A stretch of DNA of 64,000 nucleotides from Mageeibacillus indolicus UPII9-5 (GCF_000025225.2 NC_013895.2:1736001-1800000), one strand, 5' to 3'. Shown: positions 35,836 through 43,082, counted from the first letter of the stretch. Program-made: numbers and translations. The notes: generated by a model from the sequence alone, not told the origin.

Positions 35836-36300
35836 TCAAATCTTATTAATCAGCTTTCTTTTGAATACACTGCAGCCATCACTTTCTCCAATAAATTCAA
35901 AATCATTTTTCATCGCAATTCGTTTGGAATTTTCATGGTTCGAGGCACACTCAATAATCAAGTTTTTTCCTATCTCTGAACTACGATTTATAAAGGCTTT
36001 TGTTAATTCATTGGCATATCCTTTCCCCCAGTATCTCTTATTGAGTATCCAACCAAATTCGAAGGAGTCATTGTCATACTCATGAAATATTACATATCCG
36101 ATAAACTTCTGACTAAAATCTTCCACCGCATAAATCAAAGGAGGGTCAATCAGTGCAACACTATTTAGAAAATTCGCTGTTTTTTCCCATGAAAAAGGCG
36201 GTTCTATAAATTCCATGACATCTTCATCTGAAAGTAGATTATAGAGTTCCGTTAGATCATTATTAGTAAATTTTCTTATCTTTAATCGTTCAGTAATCAT
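35836..36300 (-). CDS. RimJ/RimL-type GNAT acetyltransferase
   Basis: 154 residues. Starts MITERLKIRKFTNNDL, the usual opening of this GNAT group. The acetyl-CoA loop is RYWGKGYANEL (about residue 94), followed by IECASNHENSKRIAMKNDFEFIG. AGGAGG precedes ATG. Acetylates an unknown protein or small molecule. Single-gene module. Confidence 0.85.
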   Translation of the reverse strand: MITERLKIRKFTNNDLTELYNLLSDEDVMEFIEPPFSWEKTANFLNSVALIDPPLIYAVEDFSQKFIGYVIFHEYDNDSFEFGWILNKRYWGKGYANELTKAFINRSSEIGKNLIIECASNHENSKRIAMKNDFEFIGESDGCSVFKRKLINKI

Positions 36301-36400
36301 ACTGCACCTCCTTCTCTTTTCCTATTGTTTTCTTGCATTCTATGATACGTTAATTTATAAGATTTATACATCTATTTGTACGATTTCTGCATCCTTTATT

Positions 36401-36577
36401 TTAAGCGGTTTCTTTTGCTCGGTTTAAATCACTTGAATAGATATCAGCGATACCTTTTCCTAATAATTTATGCTTTGCACTATTAACCTGTGACCTACCA
36501 ACTTCAGTTAAACCATATTCACTCCATCCACCATAACGATCGACCGGATCTGCACCATGTCTCATTAAATAAATCAT
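36401..36577 (-). pseudogene. Histidine-phosphatase N-terminal fragment
   Basis: 58 codons beginning MIYLMRHGADPVDRYGGWSE with the catalytic RHG motif and IYSSDLNRAKETA, as in phosphoglycerate-mutase-like phosphatases. It stops after about 58 residues; the rest of the fold is missing. Confidence 0.7.
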
Positions 36578-36600
36578 TTTAAAATATCTGACTCCATCTT

Positions 36601-36640
36601 TGATATGTATCCTCCTTACTGGACAAAACCAGTAAGGAGG
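36601..36640. repeat. Long hairpin repeat, copy 2
   Basis: CCTCCTTACTGG (36611-36622) and CCAGTAAGGAGG (36629-36640) are a perfect 12-bp inverted repeat with loop ACAAAA, preceded by TGATATGTAT. Same family as 1387-1435. Confidence 0.7.
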
Positions 36641-36654
36641 ATATTTTTATGCGC

Positions 36655-36835
36655 TACATTTTTACATTCTTGTCTTCTTTTAAATTGTCAACATATTTAC
36701 CTGCATGTTTAATGTCCTTGCTTGTCCAGCTAGCCAGAAAACATGATTAATTGGTTCCTTTACGTTTTATAGGCCGCCTATGCTTCGGCACATATCCAAC
36801 TCTTACGCCATTGGGATATGTTTTTACAAGGTGTT
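36655..36835 (-). pseudogene. Second EndoU toxin fragment
   Basis: The minus strand reads VKTYPNGVRVGYVPKHRRP, then a stop in KRKGTN*SCFLASW, then TSKDIKHAGKYVDNLKE. It aligns with the middle of the toxin at 4968-5345 but is broken and lacks both ends. No immunity genes are beside it. Confidence 0.65.
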
Positions 36836-37024
36836 TGCATAAAAATGCTTACCAAACGAGACCCTATCTCCGTGATCGAAATAAACGGGAGGTGTTAAAA
36901 CCATATTCAGTTTTATTGACCATACGAATTCCTCATTTCAATTCATCAACTTGTAATAAAATATCATTCTGCGTAGATTATGAAGAGACACGCAGTTTAG
37001 ATATGAAAAGGAAAATGCACCCAG

Positions 37025-37063
37025 CTAATCAGCCCTTGACATCAATACAACGCTCTCGACGGG
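37025..37063 (-). repeat. rlmD 3'-end copy (PVESVVLMSRAD-stop)
   Basis: Thirteen codons including TAG read P-V-E-S-V-V-L-M-S-R-A-D-stop, against H-V-E-S-V-V-L-M-S-R-V-D-stop at the native rlmD end. GCTGGGTGCATTTT follows, as after other copies. Confidence 0.85.
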
Positions 37064-37187
37064 GATTAAGACTACCCTGATGATAACCCTACATCAAGAA
37101 CTTGGTCTTAACGCTCGTTGCAGGGGGGAAGTGGGGAATGTCGTTGGATGGAAAAAGTCTAAGGCACTGCAAACTGGAATTTGTCGC
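37064..37187. other. Short gap at the module boundary
   Basis: No ORF on the minus strand and no hairpin repeat. It separates the rlmD-tail copy from the GNAT gene. Confidence 0.4.
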
Positions 37188-37718
37188 TTATTTCCATTCT
37201 TGGCTAAGGATTCGCATCATTATAAAATCGCTGTACTCATCGTTATAATAATATGCCTCTTCTAAAATACCTTCCTGCTTGAAACCGATTTTCTTGTAGA
37301 ATTCCAGTGCATCTGTATTCAACCCTACCACGCCAATCGAGACCCGATGCATCTCATACTCATGAAATGCCATGTCCAACATGATGCGGATTGCTTCCGA
37401 ACCATATCCTTTATGCTGCATTTCAGGGTCTGGAATAATAATCGTCAGATCGGTTTGGTGCCACGCGGGAAACATACGGAGCAAACCGGTCTCGCCAATA
37501 ATATTACCGTCAAGATCAGTAATCGTAAACCAAACCGAGTCTTCCGATTTGTGGCTGACGTTAATAGTTCTTTTCTCCTCTTCTTCATCGGTTGTCTTCT
37601 CAAATCCGCATTGAAACATAACCTGTGGCTGATTAAACCAATAGGCGAAAAACGGAGCGTCTTCTTCTCTTTGCCTGCGCAGTATAATCTTTTTTCCTCT
37701 TATTTCTTCATGCTTCAT
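37188..37718 (-). CDS. RimJ/RimL-type GNAT acetyltransferase
   Basis: 176 residues from ATG 37718 (MKHEEIRGKKIILRRQREED), preceded by AAGG; the ORF runs 51 codons further upstream into the TfoX remnant, which is unlikely to be translated as one protein. The acetyl-CoA motif is MQHKGYGSEAIRIM, followed by IGVVGLNTDALEFYKKIGFKQEG. Cotranscribed with, or read through from, the broken TfoX gene. Substrate unknown. Confidence 0.8.
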   Translation of the reverse strand: MKHEEIRGKKIILRRQREEDAPFFAYWFNQPQVMFQCGFEKTTDEEEEKRTINVSHKSEDSVWFTITDLDGNIIGETGLLRMFPAWHQTDLTIIIPDPEMQHKGYGSEAIRIMLDMAFHEYEMHRVSIGVVGLNTDALEFYKKIGFKQEGILEEAYYYNDEYSDFIMMRILSQEWK

Positions 37719-37801
37719 ATGGCCTTGCAGTCCTATCTTTTGTCCCGATAAATTCTGATTTAACACTATCATACTTTCATCACGTAAATCCATCAACAGC
37801 C

Positions 37802-38128
37802 TCATCCTCCACGTCTTTTCTTCTTTTTCGGCTTTGGCAATTCCTCGTACATCGCCAACAGCAAGCCACATAGTTTCTCCCTGTTATCAACTTCCTCAAC
37901 CAGCAGCATTTCCTTTGCCCCGGTGTAAGGAAGTTCAAACTTCGGACAACTCATATATGAGACCGCGGATGGGACGGGCTTTACAAGTAGTCTGTCATCA
38001 TAAATGCCGCCGATGATTTTTCCTCGGTAATATAAAATGGACTCTCCCATCATTGCGCGATAGGAAATATCCTCTAAACCAGATAGCTGTTCTAATATGT
38101 AATCGAGATAATATTTGCTTTATGCCAT
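37802..38128 (-). pseudogene. TfoX/Sxy N-terminal-domain protein with nonsense codon 3
   Basis: From a well-placed GGGAGGA and ATG at 38128 the frame reads M-A-stop-S-K-Y-Y-L-D-Y-I-L-E-Q-L-S-G-L-E-D-I-S, then continues open as MMGESILYYRGKIIGGIYDDRLLVK, the TfoX N-terminal domain. The TAA at 38120-38122 is the only defect. Restart at ATGATG (38053) would lose the first helix. Confidence 0.75.
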
Positions 38129-38330
38129 AACTCTTCCTCCCGTCTCACATACCGAAGCTCTATATCATACCCCAGAGCTTCCATCATTTTGACAAGCGTG
38201 TTGTTGACGATGGTTTCTTTGTTTGCGGATCACCAGGTCATAGGGAGCGGATGTTTCGATTTCCTTTGCCAGCCTATCCAGGGTGATTCCGGATTCAATA
38301 CATTTCGTTTTTATGTCTAGGCTTTTCTTA
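38129..38330 (-). pseudogene. XRE-type regulator remnant
   Basis: Pieces KCIESGITLDRLAKEIETSA and, in another frame, TIVNNTLVKMMEALGYDIELRYVRREEE are the start and end of a small helix-turn-helix protein with a frameshift and deletion between. It overlaps the TfoX start and was probably its operon partner. Confidence 0.55.
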
Positions 38331-38363
38331 GAAATACCTTGATTTCAAGCCTTTTTATACAGT

Positions 38364-38405
38364 TTAGTCATTCACCCTTGACATCAATACAACACTCTCG
38401 ACGTG
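38364..38405 (-). repeat. rlmD 3'-end copy (HVESVVLMSRVND-stop)
   Basis: Reads H-V-E-S-V-V-L-M-S-R-V-N-D-stop. Going upstream, the same frame stays open as H-P-V-S-I-V-C-T-Q-K-S-V-A-I-L-G-V-L-S-I to a TAA inside the hairpin repeat at 38470-38500. Confidence 0.85.
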
Positions 38406-38431
38406 GATTGAGAGAACTCCTAGTATTGCTA

Positions 38432-38500
38432 CACTTTTTTGAGTGCACACTATGGATACCGGGTGCACTTTTTAACGATAGCATAAGGTTATCGCTAAAA
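38432..38500. repeat. Island hairpin repeat R, copy 4
   Basis: TTGAGTGCACACTATGGATA and GGGTGCAC flank a hairpin TTTTAACGATA / TATCGCTAAAA (one mismatch). The hairpin ends 65 bases from the rlmD-tail copy on its left. Confidence 0.8.
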
Positions 38501-38528
38501 GGTATTACCTCGACAAACTGGGATCTGT

Positions 38529-39152
38529 TTACTTACAGTATTCCTCTACTTTATATTCATACTTTTTTAAAAGTTCTCGTGAGTAAACTTTTTCACTCTT
38601 TGATTCTCTAACTTCTTTCCAGAGAATAGCTGCAACTTTTAACTTATTAGAATAACAATCGCTAAATTCATCTAAACAAAAGTCTTTTAGAAACTTATTC
38701 CATTGACAAGCCGAACTATCATACTTAGCATAATCCGACTCACCATAATATATTTTAATCATATCTTGAATAGTGAATTTTATATCTTTATCCCTTTTTA
38801 CTTTTCGCCAAGCCGTTGCCATATCAGCACTAAATTTAAACGGACTAATACCTGTTACAGCTGAAAAATAATCTCGAAATTTTTGGTTAAATGAAAAACC
38901 GCATTTAAGTAATGGTGTCTCCAAGGTTATAACTTCGGACTGATTTTTATTTCCTCTACTCATACTCAAAAATTTTTCTACTCTATTTCCCCTAAAATAT
39001 TGTTCGATAATATAGTTCAATTCTTGCTTCGTACATCTATACTCTAATCCAAGAGACTTACAAATTTGTGAAAGTTCTTCTCGATACCAATAGTATTTGT
39101 TAAATTCTTCAAATGATTTTATATCTCTAAAATCAGGTCTTTTTTCTTTCAT
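38529..39152 (-). CDS. SAP-like domain protein
   Basis: 207 residues. The N-terminal FEEFNKYYWYREELSQICKSLGLEYRCTKQELNYIIEQYF resembles a SAP-type helical DNA-binding motif. The middle part, PLLKCGFSFNQKFRDYFS...F.ADMATAWRKVKR, is shared with the paralogue at 40956-41574. AAGG precedes ATG. Downstream of Fic on the same strand; a toxin-antitoxin-like link to Fic is possible but unproved. Reminiscent of DUF6434/SAP-type proteins found singly in Bacillota. Confidence 0.65.
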   Translation of the reverse strand: MKEKRPDFRDIKSFEEFNKYYWYREELSQICKSLGLEYRCTKQELNYIIEQYFRGNRVEKFLSMSRGNKNQSEVITLETPLLKCGFSFNQKFRDYFSAVTGISPFKFSADMATAWRKVKRDKDIKFTIQDMIKIYYGESDYAKYDSSACQWNKFLKDFCLDEFSDCYSNKLKVAAILWKEVRESKSEKVYSRELLKKYEYKVEEYCK

Positions 39153-39216
39153 ATGGAGCCTTAATTAATTCTAATTTATCAGAACCTAAAACTTAACAGC
39201 CTCTTATTTTTCCGTC

Positions 39217-40281
39217 TCAGATGGCAGCATCGGATCTGACATAATGTGTTTTTCTGCCTGCCCCCAATCGTTTTAAAGTTCCATCCTCCACAAGTTTTTT
39301 TAAGGCTGATTCCACGGATGAGCTTCCAAGGCTCGGACATGCTATCATCGCTTCCTGCTTTGTAAATGTCCCGATTTTATTCCGAACAAATTCCTTTACG
39401 ATATTATATGATGTGCTCCTGACCCCGCTTTTTTCCGCAATAGTAACTCGCGCCTCAAATTCCCTGTAGCAGGCGAGTATTACACCCAGCATATATTTTA
39501 TAAAAGGCTTCGGATCGTTCTTTTCTTCATGCCACAGTTTGTCTGCATCTGCCAGAGCCTTGTAATACGACTCTTTTGTATCCGCAATAGCTTTTTCGAT
39601 GCTGATATACTGCCCGACCATATATCCGCTCCGATAAAGCAGGAGCAGCGTAAGAAGTCTGCTCATTCTTCCATTCCCATCATTGAATGGATGAATACAA
39701 AGAAAATCCAGTATAAAGCATGGTATCAGAATGAGGGGATGAACGATTTCCTTCTCAAGAGATTCCTGATAGCTCTCACATATATGCGTGACAGCATCCG
39801 GAGTTTCATATGGTTCCAGCGGCTTGAAAAGAACAATTTTCTTCCCATCGCCAAGAATCATGTCTATTTCATTTGGCGTAGTCTTAAAACTCCCGCCGTA
39901 TGTCAGGTTTGTAAACCGAAGCAGATCCCTGTGCATCTGCAGGATGCAATTTGGTCTTACCGGTATGGCATCATAATCTTCATGCACTAAAGATAAAACA
40001 TTCCGATAGCCGAGGATCTCCTCTTCATCACGATTTCTTGGAGTAGTCTTATCGTTCATCAGTTGTTTTAACCTTGGATTAGTCGTTACAATCCCTTCAA
40101 TACGGTTAGAACTTTCAGTACTCTGTATCCTGGCTATCTGGGTAAGGCGTTTAAGCTCCGTCGGTTTCTGCCTTGTAAATAATTCCTGCTTGCCTTTATA
40201 TTCTTGTATCTGTGAGACATATGACAGTATTTCATTATCCCATGTCCGGTCTTTGAGTATGGAGTAATCAAATTTTCTCAT
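39217..40281 (-). CDS. Class II Fic-domain AMPylase-like protein
   Basis: 354 residues with the full catalytic motif HPFNDGNGRMSR (about residues 197-208). An N-terminal inhibitory helix carries SNRIEG (S/TxxxEG), so this is a class II, self-inhibited Fic protein. A C-terminal winged-helix-like region (TFTKQEAMIACPSLGSSSVESALKKLVEDGTLKRL) follows. Fic proteins transfer AMP from ATP to protein hydroxyls. Its promoter lies in 40282-40380. Target unknown. Confidence 0.9.
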   Translation of the reverse strand: MRKFDYSILKDRTWDNEILSYVSQIQEYKGKQELFTRQKPTELKRLTQIARIQSTESSNRIEGIVTTNPRLKQLMNDKTTPRNRDEEEILGYRNVLSLVHEDYDAIPVRPNCILQMHRDLLRFTNLTYGGSFKTTPNEIDMILGDGKKIVLFKPLEPYETPDAVTHICESYQESLEKEIVHPLILIPCFILDFLCIHPFNDGNGRMSRLLTLLLLYRSGYMVGQYISIEKAIADTKESYYKALADADKLWHEEKNDPKPFIKYMLGVILACYREFEARVTIAEKSGVRSTSYNIVKEFVRNKIGTFTKQEAMIACPSLGSSSVESALKKLVEDGTLKRLGAGRKTHYVRSDAAI

Positions 40282-40383
40282 TGTCTTTTACTTTCTCCCA
40301 ATCACTTTTATCTTATCCCAATTATGTCAGCATTTTGGGAGAATATCAATTGCCTTGGGAGATTTTTTTCGCAAACGAAAAAA

Positions 40384-40410
40384 CACCCGGCTATAGCCGA
40401 GTGCCATTCA
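40384..40410 (-). terminator. Terminator after the serine recombinase fragment
   Basis: CACCCGGCTA / TAGCCGAGTG (40384-40403, one mismatch); the minus strand continues GTGTTTTTTCG. It ends the recombinase remnant's transcription unit. Confidence 0.75.
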
Positions 40411-40423
40411 TATCTGCATACCT

Positions 40424-40712
40424 TTATGTCTCCACATCAATCTCCAGCCCCGATTTAAATTTAACGAGTGAGTTTTTCATCATATACTGTTATCTTCTCG
40501 ATTAGCCTTCTGACCTGTGTTTCCGAGTACTCAGTAATTCCTTCCGTCTGGCCGTCCAGAAAAGAAGTGAGGTCATCAACCTTATCTTTAACTCTCTGGC
40601 GGGATGCCGCATCCGCATCCCCCATAAGCACCGTCTTCCAATTTTCTTTCAGGGCGGGGAGAACAGCATCTTTCCTTGACCAAGCAATATTATCGGAATA
40701 CCTTGATTTCAA
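40424..40712 (-). pseudogene. Large serine recombinase C-terminal fragment
   Basis: Reads SRQRVKDKVDDLTSFLDGQ, then ITEYSETQVRRLIEKITVYDEKLT, a typical C-terminal ending of large serine recombinases. An extra base breaks the last residues, which continue in the next frame as VKFKSGLEIDVET-stop at 40424. The upstream catalytic part is missing. It lies 17 bases from an rlmD-tail copy, the place where an element's integrase normally sits. Confidence 0.75.
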
Positions 40713-40728
40713 GGCTTTTCTGTACGCC

Positions 40729-40770
40729 TTAGTCCTTTACCCTAGACATCAAAACAACACTCTCAACGTG
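40729..40770 (-). repeat. rlmD 3'-end copy (HVESVVLMSRVKD-stop)
   Basis: Reads H-V-E-S-V-V-L-M-S-R-V-K-D-stop. Upstream in the same frame is F-I-H-S-V-D-S-R, partly matching the ATCCATAGTGT flank of the copy at 38364. Confidence 0.9.
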
Positions 40771-40807
40771 CCTGGAGTCAACACTATGGATAAAAAGTTC
40801 ATTTTTT

Positions 40808-40905
40808 CGTTTTCGCGAACATATCATTGACTTTTTTAATGTTTTCCTCGTATTGGTAAACATATCATAGGTTTTTTTATACTAGTACGTATTTGGAAAC
40901 ATATC
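40808..40905 (-). repeat. Three tandem D-M-F-x-x-T scars
   Basis: GATATGTT boxes at 40888-40905, 40849-40866 and 40808-40825 read D-M-F-P-N-T, D-M-F-T-N-T and D-M-F-A-K-T on the minus strand, at 39- and 41-bp intervals. The native rlmD codons at 50237-50254 read D-M-F-P-Q-T. The 20-odd bases after each box differ. Confidence 0.75.
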
Positions 40906-40955
40906 GAGTTTTATGTTTTTGATATATAATACACATTATATAATGTAGAATTTAC

Positions 40956-41574
40956 TCATTTACAATATCCTTTTATTTTATCTGCATATTTGCTTAAAAG
41001 CTCTTTTGAATATACTTTACTTTGGTTAGATTCTCTCACTTCGTTCCAAAGAATTGCAGCAACTTTCATCTTATTAGAAAATTTATCACTACGTTCATCT
41101 AAGTTAAAATCTTTTACAAACTGGTTCCATTGGTTAGTAGTATTATCATATTTTGCGTAATCAGAGTCTCCATTATATGCATCAAGCATATTTTTAATTG
41201 TAAAATTTTTGTCGTTCTTTCTTTTTACTTTTCGCCAAGCTTCTGCCATATTCGCATTAAATTTAAATGGCTTAATTCCAGTTTGCTCTGAAAAATAGTC
41301 TCTAAATTTTTGATTGAATGAAAATCCACATTCTAGTAATGGAGTATTTAATGTTATATTATCAGTTATCTTTTTATTTTTATTCCTTGAAGATTTTTTT
41401 TATTTTATTTCCCTTAAAATATTCTTCTATAATATAATTCAGTTCCTTTTTTGTTCCTCTATATTCTAATCCAAGAGACTTACAAACTTTTGATAACTCC
41501 TCTCGATACCAATAATATTTGTTGAATTCTTCAAATGATTTTATATCTTTAAATTCAGGTCTACTTTCTAACAT
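40956..41574 (-). pseudogene. SAP-like protein paralogue with frameshift at A8
   Basis: The 5' half (MLESRPEFKDIKSFEEFNKY, 41574-41380) and 3' half (to 40956) match the protein at 38529-39152 from end to end. The frame is lost in a run of eight A (minus strand, about 41395-41402), after GNKIKK, and resumes as SRNKNKKITDNITLN...ECGFSFNQKFRDYFSEQTG. Apart from this one-base shift the gene looks whole, so slippage could restore it. Confidence 0.75.
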
Positions 41575-41608
41575 ACACTTTCCCTCAATTATCTTTTTTT
41601 CTATTCGT

Positions 41609-41635
41609 TTGTCATCAATACCAGAGCCTCCGCCG
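41609..41635 (-). repeat. Direct repeat flanking a GNAT gene, left
   Basis: TTGTCATCAATAC...CCTCCGCCG matches 42269-42295 at 24 of 27 positions. On the minus strand it reads A-E-A-L-V-L-M-T-N-E-stop, comparable with V-E-S-V-V-L-M-S-R at the rlmD ends. Confidence 0.7.
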
Positions 41636-41684
41636 CAGCTTTCACATTAAACGAGTAAACACTAGGTATGTCTTATGACATGTT

Positions 41685-41741
41685 CGTATGCAGAAACATA
41701 TCCATGAACCTTTTAACAATTATCTCTGCCTATCGTTAAAA
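41685..41741. repeat. D-M-F-x-x-T scar with degraded hairpin R, copy 6
   Basis: Minus-strand 41702-41685 reads GATATGTTTCTGCATACG (D-M-F-L-H-T). Directly beside it, 41711-41741 holds TTTTAACAATTA...CTATCGTTAAAA, a worn copy of the hairpin repeat. Confidence 0.65.
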
Positions 41742-41768
41742 GGTTTCAAGCAAATAAACTTAGAGTTC

Positions 41769-42239
41769 TCACACTCCTAGATATTTAATATATATTTGAC
41801 ACGGATTCCACTCATCCCATAAAGTTGGAAAACATTCCAATTCTTTATATCCCATCGCGATATAAAAATGATTTGTAATATCATATTCTTTGTAGTGTCC
41901 CATCTGAACAGTTTTTACCTGTGAGTATGTGTAACCCATCTTCCTTGCCATAGCTTCGTATGCTTTGTTAAGTACCGAGCCAACTCCCATTCTATGGAAT
42001 TTCTTTTTTATACCCATCACAAAAATCTCTGCACAATCCTTGCTTGTTGCGTTTAACACAATAAACCCAACAAGTTTATCATTAATATAACAAGCAAGAA
42101 AAGGCTTTTCCTGTGAATCTTGAATATATTCTTCTGTACTTTCTGGCATTCCAAACCATTCTTGAAGATCATACAATACTTCTCTCGATACAGATTCCTT
42201 TTCTAGTTTATTCTCAATTTCTTTTACTTTTATATTCAA
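41769..42239 (-). CDS. GNAT acetyltransferase
   Basis: 156 residues from a TTG at 42239 (read MNIKVKEIENKLEKESV), 6 bases after GGAGG. An ATG further upstream (42278) lies inside the flanking direct repeat and gives a non-family N-terminus. Acetyl-CoA motif KKFHRMGVGSVLNKAYE; conserved EWFGMPESTEEYI and WDEWNPCQIYIKYLG ends. A single gene exactly bracketed by a 27-bp direct repeat and a hairpin copy. Substrate unknown. Confidence 0.8.
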   Translation of the reverse strand: MNIKVKEIENKLEKESVSREVLYDLQEWFGMPESTEEYIQDSQEKPFLACYINDKLVGFIVLNATSKDCAEIFVMGIKKKFHRMGVGSVLNKAYEAMARKMGYTYSQVKTVQMGHYKEYDITNHFYIAMGYKELECFPTLWDEWNPCQIYIKYLGV

Positions 42240-42268
42240 TCCAGTCCTCCACAAACTATATTTTATTC

Positions 42269-42295
42269 TTGTCATCAATACTATAACCTCCGCCG
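42269..42295 (-). repeat. Direct repeat flanking a GNAT gene, right
   Basis: Partner of 41609-41635. The minus strand reads A-E-V-I-V-L-M-T-R. It lies 30 bp upstream of the GNAT start. Confidence 0.7.
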
Positions 42296-42387
42296 TCGAA
42301 TCTTTTCAATCGAAGCTTCCTATTCGGTCGCTTCTCTTGGAGATTCTTGACATGAGACCTACCTCTGCTTCGCATCGATTAGCTTTG

Positions 42388-42530
42388 CTAATCGCGCGAT
42401 AGCAGGGTTAGAGCTTCAACGTTGATTGAGAGAACTCCGAGTATTTCTACACTTTTTTGAGTGCACACTATGGGTATTGGGTGCACTTTTTAACGATAGG
42501 AAAAGCTATCGTTAAAAGGTTTAAGACTCG
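42388..42530 (-). repeat. Hairpin repeat R copy 7 joined to a divergent rlmD-like end
   Basis: A perfect hairpin at 42488-42517 (same 12-bp arms as copy 1) is followed on the minus strand by an open frame K-V-H-P-I-P-I-V-C-T-Q-K-S-V-E-I-L-G-V, then L-S-I-N-V-E-A-L-T-L-L-S-R-D-stop. It parallels the composite at 38364-38500 residue by residue, with V-E-A-L-T-L-L-S-R-D in place of V-E-S-V-V-L-M-S-R. Confidence 0.75.
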
Positions 42531-42547
42531 CTTGACAGCGCGTTACA

Positions 42548-42700
42548 TTACAATTGTTCCAGTTGCGTATCCTGATCTCTTCTCGCGTAAATAACCGCGA
42601 GTATTTGGACTTCTCGTTTACTCTCATCAACACAAAAGTAAAGGTAATAATTTTTTACGCGTATTCTTCTAAAACCAAGTTCACACCACGGCTGCTCATC
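42548..42700 (-). pseudogene. RelE toxin 3' fragment
   Basis: DEQPWCELGFRRIRVKNYYLYF, then VDESKREVQILAVIYARRDQDTQLEQL and stop. This is the C-terminal half of a RelE toxin with its catalytic-region residues, but the N-terminal half is missing where it meets the antitoxin stop. Confidence 0.65.
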
Positions 42701-42992
42701 AACGTTCAAGCTCTTCAAAAACATCATCTATAGGATAACTATCACCACGAACTGCCTGATCATAACCTTTAGCCATCAACGCGTTAAACCTTTTCTCATC
42801 CATATCATCTTGCGCCGGAAGTGACTTTGGAATAGTAAGCGAAAATGGAATACCGTTATTAAGAATGATTTGACGATAAAACATGTCAATAGCAGTAGCC
42901 CTAGGGATTCCAATCGTTTCTAAAATCTGCTCCGCCTGCTGCTTAATATTTTCTTGTATTCTCACATTCACATTCGCTGTCTTAGTAACTGC
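42699..42992 (-). CDS. RelB/DinJ-type antitoxin
   Basis: 97 residues from ATG 42992 (MAVTKTANVNVRIQENIKQ) after GGAGG. Near-identical to the antitoxin at 30539-30853. It ends PIDDVFEELER, probably the native ending. The downstream toxin is truncated, so no functional pair remains. Conserved IDMFYRQIILNNGIPFSL marks the DinJ group. Confidence 0.85.
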   Translation of the reverse strand, partial: AVTKTANVNVRIQENIKQQAEQILETIGIPRATAIDMFYRQIILNNGIPFSLTIPKSLPAQDDMDEKRFNALMAKGYDQAVRGDSYPIDDVFEELER

Positions 42993-43082
42993 CATATCAA
43001 TCAACCTCCATATGAGTTTGAACATAAAAATGGCGGATAAAGGAAAGGAAATGAATTTACACCAAAGTGAGGGCTTGACCGT

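Noticed and set aside
36751-37080. 109-residue plus-strand ORF
   Set aside because: It overlaps the EndoU remnant and an rlmD-tail copy in antisense, and has no ribosome site or family features.
38364-42530. A classical integron with attC sites
   Set aside because: The hairpin ends TTTTAAC and GTTAAAA look like attC core sites, but the stem is a perfect palindrome without the unpaired bases attC needs, and no IntI-type tyrosine integrase is present. Serine recombinase fragments fit better.
42548-42992. A working RelBE toxin-antitoxin pair
   Set aside because: The toxin frame begins in mid-protein right at the antitoxin stop, so its N-terminal half is missing.
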